Positions 1 to 6,092 of a DNA stretch of 8,785 nt are shown piece by piece. Both the position numbers and the translations under genes were made by a program. The DNA comes from JAKOQB01 sp036824465 (GTDB lineage: Bacteria; Pseudomonadota; Gammaproteobacteria; Burkholderiales; Burkholderiaceae_F). The DNA lies in contig DAITAC010000140.1 in assembly GCA_036824465.1 (NCBI GenBank), positions 1 to 8,785 of the forward strand, written 5' to 3'. How positions within the stretch are numbered: the stretch's first letter is position 1; each line of letters starts with the position of its first letter. The notes beneath the pieces were generated by a model. The model searched no databases. It was not told the DNA's origin and worked only from the letters and a program-made list of their open reading frames with translations.

Positions 1-462
1 CTTTTCATGCGACTCCATCAGGCCGGTCAGGAAATCCTCGGTGCCGGCATCGCCGGCGTCATCCGCGATTTCGGTGTCGGCGCGCAGCTGTCGGATGATC
101 TGCTCGTGATCCGCCAGCAGCACGCGAAGCATCTCGGGCGCGGACAAATGGCTCGACGCCTCGGGCAGCCGAGTCAGCTTCAGGAAATCCGTCATCGAGC
201 CAGCGGCCATGCCGTCAAGTGCGCGTGCGCGCTCGGCAATCTCGTCGACCGAATCATCGAGCGCCTCGTATTGCGCTTCGAAGAACTTGTGCAGTTCCGA
301 GAAGTTGGGACCGACGACGTTCCAGTGAAAGTTACGTGTCTTGACGTACAGCACGAACTCGTCGGCGAGCAGCCGGTTCAGCACGTCGACCATGGTCTTG
401 CGAGATTTGTCCGACAACCCGATGCCGTTCGCGCTCGCCTTCTTGCCGTTGCCTTTGCTCAT
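1..462 (-). CDS. dps: Dps family ferritin-like DNA-protection protein (3' end off window)
   Basis: Dps proteins form cytoplasmic dodecamers that oxidise Fe(II) with peroxide, store the iron and coat DNA under starvation or oxidative stress. The 154 visible residues begin at an ATG (462-460) behind a good AAGGAGA site (474-468). The N-terminus is lysine-rich (MSKGNGKK), like the DNA-binding tails of other Dps proteins. The ferroxidase signature is complete in spacing: H46 in NFHWNVVGPNF, H58, E62, then D73 and E77. These match E. coli H51, H63, D67, D78 and E82, with Glu in place of Asp at one site. The frame is still open at base 1, ending in MESHEK, a typical near-C-terminal Dps sequence, so probably only 10-20 residues are missing. 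It lies 95 bases after oxyR on the same strand, and Dps is a classic OxyR-linked gene, so peroxide control is likely but inferred. Whether it has its own promoter is not clear. Confidence 0.95.
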   Translation of the reverse strand, partial: MSKGNGKKASANGIGLSDKSRKTMVDVLNRLLADEFVLYVKTRNFHWNVVGPNFSELHKFFEAQYEALDDSVDEIAERARALDGMAAGSMTDFLKLTRLPEASSHLSAPEMLRVLLADHEQIIRQLRADTEIADDAGDAGTEDFLTGLMESHEK

Positions 463-467
463 TGCAC

Positions 468-474
468 TCTCCTT
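468..474 (-). promoter_or_regulatory. Ribosome binding site of dps
   Basis: AAGGAGA on the minus strand, five bases before the ATG at 462. It fixes the dps start and shows that dps can be translated independently of oxyR. Confidence 0.75.
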
Positions 475-496
475 GATTGCGATGAGCGAACCTTAG

Positions 497-513
497 CGCG
501 GCCAGCCGCCGCG
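497..513 (-). other. Small GC hairpin between oxyR and dps
   Basis: CGCGGC and GCCGCG form a perfect 6-bp stem around a 5-base loop. No T-run follows on either strand, so it is not a standard terminator. It could mildly reduce read-through from oxyR into dps or stabilise the dps message. In GC-rich DNA such a stem can also arise by chance. Confidence 0.3.
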
Positions 514-557
514 TGCATTGAGAAATTCCAATCGGCGCGATAGCTGCTAACTCTGCA

Positions 558-1502
558 TCAACCCGGAGTCGGCGGCAGATCGAGCTTGGTCACCCCGTGC
601 AGCGGACACTTGAGTATCGCCTGGCGCAGCGCCTCGATTGCGGGCACACGCGTGAAGCTCTTGCGCCACGCCAGCACGACACGCCGATCGGGCACGGGGG
701 CCTTGAACGGCACGTACGCGATCAGCGAGTCGCGCCGCACTTTTTCCGGCACCGAGGTCTGCGGCAATACCGTGAGGCCGAGGCCCGACGCCACCATGTG
801 CCGAATCGTCTCCAGCGAAGAGCCCTCGAACGTCTTCTGGATGCCTTCGGTCGAAGTGGAATAGCGCGAAAGCTCCGGACAGACTTCGAGCACGTGATCG
901 CGGAAGCAGTGACCCGCCCCGAGCAGCAGCATCGTCTCTTTCTTCAGATCCTCACTCGCGATCGACTTGCGCGAGTGCCAGGGGTGCTCGCGTGGCATCG
1001 CGACCATGAACGGTTCGTCGTAGACCGGCTGGATCATCAAGCCGGCCTCGGCCAACGGAAGTGCCGCGATCGCCACGTCGATCTCGCCGTCCTTGAGCAT
1101 TTCCAGCAGCTTGCCGGTGTAGTTCTCGTTCAGCAGCATCGGCATCTGCGGCGCGTCCTTCAGCAACTGGCGCACCAGCGACGGCAAGAGATACGGGCTG
1201 ATCGTGTAGATCACGCCAACCCGCAGCGGGCCCGCAAGCGGGTCCTTGCCCTGCTTGGCGATTTCCTTCACGCGACCCGCCTCGTCCAGCACACGCTGTG
1301 CCTGCGCGACGATGCGCTCGCCGCTCGGCGTGCACGTGACATCGTTGCTCTTGCGCTCGAAGAGCATCACGCCCAGCTCGTCTTCGAGCTTCTTGATGGC
1401 GACCGACAGCGTCGGCTGTGAAACGAAGCACGCCTCCGCAGCGCGACCGAAGTGACGTTCGCGGGCGACCGCGACGATGTAGCGAAGTTCAGTCAGTGTC
1501 AT
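558..1502 (-). CDS. oxyR: OxyR, LysR-type peroxide-sensing transcription regulator
   Basis: OxyR is a tetrameric cytoplasmic regulator that senses hydrogen peroxide through a disulfide and switches on genes such as katG, ahpC and dps. The 314-residue protein has an N-terminal winged helix-turn-helix (about residues 1-60, with HFGRAAEACFVSQPTLSVAI) and a LysR substrate-binding domain from about 90. The two redox cysteines are at exactly the E. coli positions, C199 in GAGHCFRDH and C208 in EVCPE. I chose the ATG at 1502 because homologues begin MTLTELxYIVAV; an in-frame extension to 1535 would lie inside recG. The ATG overlaps the recG stop codon as ATGA. The ribosome binding site is weak (GGAAGA, about 12 bases away), which suggests coupling to recG translation. 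No divergent gene is present, unlike oxyR loci where the regulator faces its target. dps follows directly. Confidence 0.96.
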   Translation of the reverse strand: MTLTELRYIVAVARERHFGRAAEACFVSQPTLSVAIKKLEDELGVMLFERKSNDVTCTPSGERIVAQAQRVLDEAGRVKEIAKQGKDPLAGPLRVGVIYTISPYLLPSLVRQLLKDAPQMPMLLNENYTGKLLEMLKDGEIDVAIAALPLAEAGLMIQPVYDEPFMVAMPREHPWHSRKSIASEDLKKETMLLLGAGHCFRDHVLEVCPELSRYSTSTEGIQKTFEGSSLETIRHMVASGLGLTVLPQTSVPEKVRRDSLIAYVPFKAPVPDRRVVLAWRKSFTRVPAIEALRQAILKCPLHGVTKLDLPPTPG

Positions 1503-3598
1503 GCGTCGAGAAAATCTTCCCGCCCGGCGAGCCAACGCTGCGCGTGTGTGCGCGCGACCCCGGGTTGTTCCAGCAGGAGCCGCTGCGCCACGTCGCGTGC
1601 GCGCTCGACCAGCGCGGCGTCACGCTCCAGGTCCGCGAAGCGTAGCAGCGGCAGACCGGATTGCCGCGCCCCGAGGAACTCGCCCGGCCCGCGCAGCTGC
1701 AGGTCGCGCCGGGCAATCTCGAATCCGTCGGTCGTTTCGTAGATCACCTTCAGCCGCTCGCGTGCCGTCTCCGACAGCGGTTCGTCGAACAGCAGCACGC
1801 AGAAGCTCTGTTCGGCGCCGCGGCCGACGCGCCCGCGCAGCTGGTGCAGCTGCGCCAGCCCGAACCGCTGCGCATGCTCGATCACCATCAGCGTGGCGTT
1901 GGACACGTCGACTCCGACCTCGATCACGGTGGTCGCCACCAGCACGTCGATCTCGCCGCGCGCGTAGCGATGCATGACCTCGTTCTTCTCGGCGGGCGGC
2001 ATCTGGCCGTGCAGCAGACCCAGCCGCAGCTCGGGCAACAGTGCGCGCGTTTCTTCGTACATCTGCGTCGCGGCCGTGAGGTCGACCGTCGCCTCGGCGT
2101 CTTCGTCCTGTTCGACCAGCGGGCACACCCAGTACGCCTGGCGTCCGCGCGCGACATCCGCGCGCACACGTTCGAGCACCTCGGCGCGGCGACGGGTCGA
2201 CACGAGCTTGGTCACGACCGGCGTGCGCCCCGGCGGCATCTCGTCGATCACCGAGACGTCCAGGTCGGCCAGGTAACTCAACGCGAGCGTGCGTGGAATC
2301 GGGGTGGCGCTGAGCATCAGGAGGTGCGGGATGGCACCCTCGGGCGTGGCCAGGTCACGCAATGCAAGGCGCTGAGCGACACCGAAGCGATGCTGCTCAT
2401 CGATGATCGCCAGGCCCATCCTCGCGAACCTGACGCCCTCCTGGATCAGCGCATGCGTGCCGACGACGAGCTGCGCCTCGCCTGATTCGGTGTGCGCATT
2501 CGCGGCGCGCTTCTCGGCCGCCTTCAGCTTGCCCGCAAGCCACGCGGTACGTACGCCGAGCGGATCAAGCCACTCGGCCACGCGACGGAAGTGCTGCTCG
2601 GCCAGGATCTCGGTCGGCGCCATCAGCGCGACCTGGTATCCGGCCTCGATCGCGCGCGCCGCCGCCAGCGCGGCGATCACCGTCTTGCCGCTGCCGACGT
2701 CACCCTGCACAAGCCGATGCATCGGCGCGCTGCGTGCCAGGTCGACCTCCACTTCCGTCCACACGCGCTGCTGTGCGCCCGTCAGCCTGAATGACAACGC
2801 CGCGCGCAGGCGCGCCACCAGATCGCCCTGCCCCACCAAGGACGGTGCCCTGCGTTGCGCACGCTGTGCGCGAGCGATGCGCAGCGATACCTGCTGCGCC
2901 AGCAGTTCGTCAAATTTCACCCGCTGCCACGCGGGATCGCGCCGCTCGATCAACGCCGCGGCATCGGCCTGATGAGGCGGCTGATGCAGTCGAAGCAGCG
3001 CTTCGCGCAGCGGCGGCAAGCCAAGCTCCCTGACCAGCGCGGCCGGCAGTGTGTCGACGATGTCGACATCGCGCAGTGCGCGTTCGATGCGCTTGCGCAG
3101 CCATGACTGCGGCACGCCTTCGGTCGTCGGATACACGGGGGTCAGGCTCGATGGCAGCGCCGACCCGGCGTCCGCGGCACGCACGCGTGGATGCACCATC
3201 TCAATTCCCATCGAAGCACCGAGATGCGCAGCGCGCACGGTGCCGAATGCGCGCACACGCCGGCCGACCGCGAGGCTCTTCAACTGCGACGGATAGAAAT
3301 GCAGGAAGCGCAGCAGCAGCTCGCCGCCGTCATCGATCAAGCGCACGTTCAATTGCCGGCGGCCGCGATAAGCAACTTGGGACGCGGTGATCTCGCCCTC
3401 GACCTGCGCGTCCGTGCCCGGCTGCAGGTCGGCGATCGGCGTGATGCAAGTTTCGTCCTCATACCGCAGCGGCAGATGAAGCAGGAAATCCCAGTCCGTC
3501 CGCAGTCCGAGCCTGACAAGCCTGGCTTGCCGTGACCGGAGATCGGCGATCGGTGATCCGTTGCGCGCGCCAGCCTGACGCGTCACGCGAGCCAACAC
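1499..3598 (-). CDS. recG: ATP-dependent DNA helicase RecG
   Basis: RecG is a monomeric superfamily-2 helicase that regresses stalled replication forks and processes branched recombination and repair intermediates. The 699-residue length is normal. The N-terminal wedge/OB domain spans roughly residues 55-150 (including YRGRRQLNVRL and RFLHFYPSQ). Helicase motifs follow in order: Walker A GDVGSGKT (299-306), APTEILAEQH (327-336), the RecG-type DEQH box (400-403), SATPIPRT (430-437), ATTVIEVGVDV (555-565) and motif VI QLRGRVGR (586-593). The C-terminal GPGEFLGARQSGLP is typical of RecG. The start is a GTG at 3598, 38 bases after the ridA stop, with only a poor ribosome binding site; a start a few codons further in is possible. 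The last codons overlap the oxyR start. All motifs are intact, so the gene should be functional. Confidence 0.97.
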   Translation of the reverse strand: MLARVTRQAGARNGSPIADLRSRQARLVRLGLRTDWDFLLHLPLRYEDETCITPIADLQPGTDAQVEGEITASQVAYRGRRQLNVRLIDDGGELLLRFLHFYPSQLKSLAVGRRVRAFGTVRAAHLGASMGIEMVHPRVRAADAGSALPSSLTPVYPTTEGVPQSWLRKRIERALRDVDIVDTLPAALVRELGLPPLREALLRLHQPPHQADAAALIERRDPAWQRVKFDELLAQQVSLRIARAQRAQRRAPSLVGQGDLVARLRAALSFRLTGAQQRVWTEVEVDLARSAPMHRLVQGDVGSGKTVIAALAAARAIEAGYQVALMAPTEILAEQHFRRVAEWLDPLGVRTAWLAGKLKAAEKRAANAHTESGEAQLVVGTHALIQEGVRFARMGLAIIDEQHRFGVAQRLALRDLATPEGAIPHLLMLSATPIPRTLALSYLADLDVSVIDEMPPGRTPVVTKLVSTRRRAEVLERVRADVARGRQAYWVCPLVEQDEDAEATVDLTAATQMYEETRALLPELRLGLLHGQMPPAEKNEVMHRYARGEIDVLVATTVIEVGVDVSNATLMVIEHAQRFGLAQLHQLRGRVGRGAEQSFCVLLFDEPLSETARERLKVIYETTDGFEIARRDLQLRGPGEFLGARQSGLPLLRFADLERDAALVERARDVAQRLLLEQPGVARTHAQRWLAGREDFLDA

Positions 3599-3636
3599 GA
3601 ATCACCAGGGATCGGAAGTCGAGACCGAGTCGAGGA

Positions 3637-4017
3637 TCACAGGACCAGCACGGCCTCGACCTCGAACTGCGCGCCCTTGGGAAGACTTGCCACGCCGACG
3701 GTCGAGCGTGCCGGGAACGGCTGCGGCACGACTTCGGCCATGATGTTGTTGGCGATGGCGAACTTCGACAAATCGGTCAGGAACAACGTGAACTTGACCG
3801 CGTTCGCCAGCGACCCGCCTGCCGCCTGCGCAACCGCGGCCAGGTTGCTGAACGCCTGCCGCACCTGGGCTTCGAAATCGGTGCTGACAAGCTCTGCAGT
3901 CTCGGGATCCAATCCGATCTGCCCAGAAGTGAAGACCACGAGCCCTGTCTTGACCGCCTGCGAATACGGTCCGATCGCCGCGGGCGCCTTTCTGGTTGAA
4001 ACGATTTCCTTGTTCAT
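3637..4017 (-). CDS. ridA: RidA family enamine/imine deaminase
   Basis: RidA (YjgF/YER057c/UK114 family) trimers hydrolyse reactive enamine and imine intermediates released by PLP enzymes such as threonine dehydratase, protecting other PLP enzymes from 2-aminoacrylate damage. The 126-residue protein is full length. Family features are APAAIGPYSQAV (11-22), TSGQIGLDP (30-38), the substrate-binding arginine R104 in PFPARSTVGVASLP, and E119 corresponding to E. coli E120. The arginine marks a catalytically competent RidA rather than one of the deaminase-inactive subfamilies. The ATG at 4017 is preceded by GGAG (4028-4025) at a 7-base spacing. It is the first gene of the ridA-recG-oxyR-dps run and lies after the terminator at 4121-4078, so its promoter should lie between about 4018 and 4077; I could not identify one convincingly. 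Confidence 0.94.
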   Translation of the reverse strand: MNKEIVSTRKAPAAIGPYSQAVKTGLVVFTSGQIGLDPETAELVSTDFEAQVRQAFSNLAAVAQAAGGSLANAVKFTLFLTDLSKFAIANNIMAEVVPQPFPARSTVGVASLPKGAQFEVEAVLVL

Positions 4018-4077
4018 GGGATGGCTCCGTCGCTGAATGCCCTTGGGGATCAGGCCAGTCTAACAACGGAGGGACCA

Positions 4078-4121
4078 GAAAAAGAAAGCGCGGGCACAAC
4101 TGGGGGAGAGCTGGCCCGCGC
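4078..4121 (-). terminator. Rho-independent terminator after the small exported-protein gene
   Basis: On the minus strand GCGCGGGC (4121-4114), an 18-base loop, then GCCCGCGC (4095-4088) form a perfect 8-bp GC stem, immediately followed by TTTCTTTTTC (4087-4078). It lies 36 bases after the stop of the 73-residue gene and before ridA, separating the two transcription units. The loop is longer than ideal, but the stem and T-tract are strong. Confidence 0.78.
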
Positions 4122-4157
4122 ATGCCCCTGGCGGGGCGTCGGAGGAGACAACAAAAA

Positions 4158-4379
4158 TTAGAGAGACGCACCGCCCGAAAGTTCCATCGACGAGGCTGTC
4201 CTGGCCGGGCGTTGCGCTGTAACGACCACGCGATCGAGCTGCACAACCACTGCATCATCTTCGCTGAGCACCAGGCCCGCGGTCTGAACGCTTTTCTCCG
4301 CCGCGGCGAACAGGGCGGCATTTACCAGCAATGCGGCGGCAACCCCAGCGACCCGCGTCGACGCTTTGGTGGTGATCAT
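4158..4379 (-). CDS. Small exported or membrane-anchored protein of unknown function (73 aa)
   Basis: I do not recognise a function. The 73-residue product starts MITTKASTRVAGV, with positive residues K5 and R9 followed by a hydrophobic stretch (10-27, VAGVAAALLVNAALFAAA), which fits a Sec signal peptide with cleavage near AAA-E28 or a single membrane anchor. The rest is short and polar, with one striking segment, VVVQLDRVVVTAQRP (44-58). VVVTAQR resembles the sequence near the N-terminus of mature TonB-dependent receptors, but no barrel or plug follows. From memory, short betaproteobacterial hypothetical proteins often end in a similar 'VVxLxxVVVTxxR' segment; this was not searched. The ATG at 4379 has AGGAG (4391-4387) seven bases upstream, and a strong terminator follows, so it looks like a real single-gene unit rather than a chance frame. 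An ATG at 4412 would add 11 residues but would place the ribosome binding site inside the gene. Confidence 0.72.
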   Translation of the reverse strand: MITTKASTRVAGVAAALLVNAALFAAAEKSVQTAGLVLSEDDAVVVQLDRVVVTAQRPARTASSMELSGGASL

Positions 4380-4386
4380 GGATGGA

Positions 4387-4391
4387 CTCCT
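4387..4391 (-). promoter_or_regulatory. Ribosome binding site of the small exported-protein gene
   Basis: AGGAG on the minus strand with a 7-base spacer to the ATG at 4379. It selects the 73-residue form over the 84-residue in-frame alternative starting at 4412. Confidence 0.7.
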
Positions 4392-4430
4392 GCTTGCTTG
4401 CGATCGCCCCATGCCGTCGCGACAGATGGG

Positions 4431-4471
4431 ACTGTAGGCAGGTCAGGAGGCCGGTGCGACCGCTGTGCGAC
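4431..4471 (-). promoter_or_regulatory. Candidate promoter with an 11-bp-phased direct repeat
   Basis: On the minus strand GTCGCAC occurs twice (4471-4465 and 4460-4454), with starts 11 bases apart, about one helical turn. A -10-like TACAGT (4436-4431) lies 17 bases after the hexamer position occupied by the second copy. The -35 match itself is poor. This layout fits an activator-dependent promoter for the small gene starting at 4379, but it is inferred from position alone. Confidence 0.3.
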
Positions 4472-4581
4472 AAAGTGATGAATCCGCGCCATGAAGTGCA
4501 TGAACGCGACATCATCGGCGTGAACGGCCGTCCCGACACGATGAAAGCCCCGGAAGCACCTGACCCTGAGCGAACGACCGA

Positions 4582-4609
4582 TTGCGTTCGGCCAACGTCC
4601 TGTCATAGT
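4582..4609 (+). promoter_or_regulatory. Candidate sigma-70 promoter for the HAD-family gene
   Basis: TTGCGT (4582-4587) and CATAGT (4604-4609) are 16 bases apart, with a TG one base before the -10 (TGTCATAGT), resembling an extended -10. It would give a leader of roughly 20 bases before the GTG at 4639. Matches to consensus are partial. Confidence 0.35.
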
Positions 4610-4638
4610 CGCTGCTCACGCAACGACTCGTCGCGACC

Positions 4639-4756
4639 GTGATTCTATTTCTCGATTTCGATGGTGTGCTTCACCCTGACCCGTGCTTCGACGCGGAGCG
4701 GATGTTCGAAAAGGTGCCGCGCCTGGCATCGGTGCTCGATGAGTTCCCCGAGATAC
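4639..4756 (+). CDS. HAD-domain protein, N-terminal fragment (cut by assembly gap)
   Basis: Only 39 residues are visible before the N run. They begin (V/M)ILFLDFDGVLHPD, a haloacid-dehalogenase motif I in which D6 would be the nucleophile and D8 the general acid/base. The following CFDAERMFEKVPRL...LDEFPEI resembles, from memory, small betaproteobacterial proteins annotated 'HAD domain in Swiss Army Knife RNA repair proteins', which continue with an ISSSWR-like motif. The rest of the domain, including the motif III lysine and motif IV acidic residues, would lie in the gap, so activity and substrate cannot be judged. The start is GTG at 4639 with no clear ribosome binding site; it is chosen because the phosphatase motif begins at once. 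This is the only plus-strand gene, convergent with guanine deaminase. Any frame continuing beyond the gap is an artefact. Confidence 0.82.
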
Positions 4757-4856
4757 NNNNNNNNNNNNNNNNNNNNNNNNNNNNNNNNNNNNNNNNNNNN
4801 NNNNNNNNNNNNNNNNNNNNNNNNNNNNNNNNNNNNNNNNNNNNNNNNNNNNNNNN
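4757..4856. other. Assembly gap of exactly 100 N
   Basis: One hundred consecutive N, the usual placeholder for a scaffold gap of unknown length. It removes the 3' ends of two convergent genes (HAD protein from the left, guanine deaminase from the right). At least about 80 bases of guanine deaminase and a few hundred bases of the HAD gene should be missing if each is of normal length, so the true gap is probably longer than 100 bases. Confidence 0.97.
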
Positions 4857-6085
4857 TGTTGCATCCGGCGCGCGAGCAGCGGTGTGGCGGAGGGATCGAG
4901 GACCACGAAGTCGCCTTCCTTGCCGCGCTCGAAGTTGCCGAGCAGATGGTCCAGATACAGTGCCCGCGCTGATCCGAGCGTGGCGAGGAAGAATGCGCGC
5001 AGCGGCGCCAGTGTCTGTCCGGCGAGCTGAGCCACCTTGTACGCCTCGCTGAGTGTGCGCAACATGCTGAAACTGGTTCCACCGCCGACATCGGTGCCGA
5101 TGCCAACCCGCGTGCCACTCGCCGCCGCCGCATCAAGATCGAACAACCCCGAACCCAGAAACAGGTTGGACGTCGGGCAAAATGACATCGCCGCACCGGA
5201 TTGCGCCATGCGCGTGCGATCGGTTTGGTCGAGATGGATGCAGTGCGCGTACACGCTGCGAGCACGCAGCAACCCGAAGCGGTCGTAGACGTCGAGGTAG
5301 CTGCGGCTCCACGGAAACAGCTCGCCGACCCAGGCGATCTCGCTGCGATTCTCAGCCACGTGCGATTGAAGATAGACGCCGGGATGCTCGTCGAGCAGCC
5401 GCCCGGCCAGCTGCAGTTGTTCCTCGGTCGAGGTCGGTGCAAAGCGCGGTGTCACCGCAAAAAGCTGCCGGCCCCGTTCATGCCAGCGCTGAATCAGTTG
5501 CTGGCTGTCTTCGTAGCCGCTGGCCGCCGTATCACGCAGGAATTCCGGGCAGTTGCGGTCCATCAGCACCTTGCCGGCGATCATGCGCATGTTGCGCGCC
5601 GTCGCGGCCTCAAACAGCGCATCGACCGAGGCCGGATGCACGGTCGCGAACACCATCGCCGTCGTGGTGCCGTTACGCAGCAGTTCGTCGAGAAAAAACT
5701 CCGCAACTTCGCGTGCGTGAACCGCGTCGTCGAAGCGCCGCTCGGTCGGGAATGCATAGCGCTCGAGCCACGCAAGCAACTGTTCGCCATAGGCGGCGAT
5801 CATGTCGACCTGCGGGTAGTGCACGTGCGTGTCAATGAAGCCGGGCACGATCAGCCGGCCGCGGTAGTCGACAACGCTTACGCCCGTCGGCAAGGTCTTG
5901 AGCAGCGTGCATGCATCGCCGAGCGACTCGACCAACCCATCGCGCAGCAGCAGCACGCCATCGTCGAAGTACTGGTAAGAACGCTCCCCGGCATGCAGCG
6001 GATCCTCGAGGAAGTGCAGGATCGAGCCGCGGAACCCCTGCACGCCGCGCGTGCCGGCCTGGCTCTGCTGGATTGGCGCGGTCAT
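4857..6085 (-). CDS. guaD: Guanine deaminase (C-terminus lost in assembly gap)
   Basis: This amidohydrolase-superfamily enzyme hydrolyses guanine to xanthine and ammonia, committing guanine to breakdown. The 409 visible residues carry the metal and active-site signatures in order: PGFIDTHVHYPQ (81-92, metal ligands H87 and H89), the substrate-loop arginine in VTPRFAP (R214), SHVAE (H242, E245), AHCIH (281-285, with H281 or H284 as the next ligand/base) and GIGTDVGGG with metal ligand D332. Length and the near-C-terminal GDFVVLDPSATPLLARR suggest only about 25-35 residues are missing. I chose the ATG at 6085, seven bases after the puuD stop, with an SD-like AGTAGGG overlapping that stop; a TTG at 6118 would run inside puuD. 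The seven-base spacing implies one transcript with puuD. A frame reading through the N run to 4616 is not real, as its tail is antisense to the HAD gene. Confidence 0.95.
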
Positions 6086-6092
6086 CCCTGCC

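Noticed and set aside
7..543. Long open frame on the plus strand opposite dps
   Set aside because: It is antisense to a clear Dps protein with intact ferroxidase residues; such shadow frames are common in GC-rich DNA.
539..551. GATAGCTGCTAAC before dps, resembling an OxyR ATAG/CTAT element
   Set aside because: The spacing between half-sites is 3 bases rather than about 7, the second half-site is imperfect and no further ATAG units follow at 10-bp steps; too weak to call an OxyR site.
4382..4642. Possible small plus-strand gene between the small exported protein and the HAD gene
   Set aside because: No ribosome binding site, composition like random GC-rich sequence, and it covers the likely promoter regions of both flanking genes.
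4639..5052. Plus-strand frame continuing the HAD gene past the N gap
   Set aside because: The sequence after 4856 is antisense to guanine deaminase; only the first 39 codons are credible.
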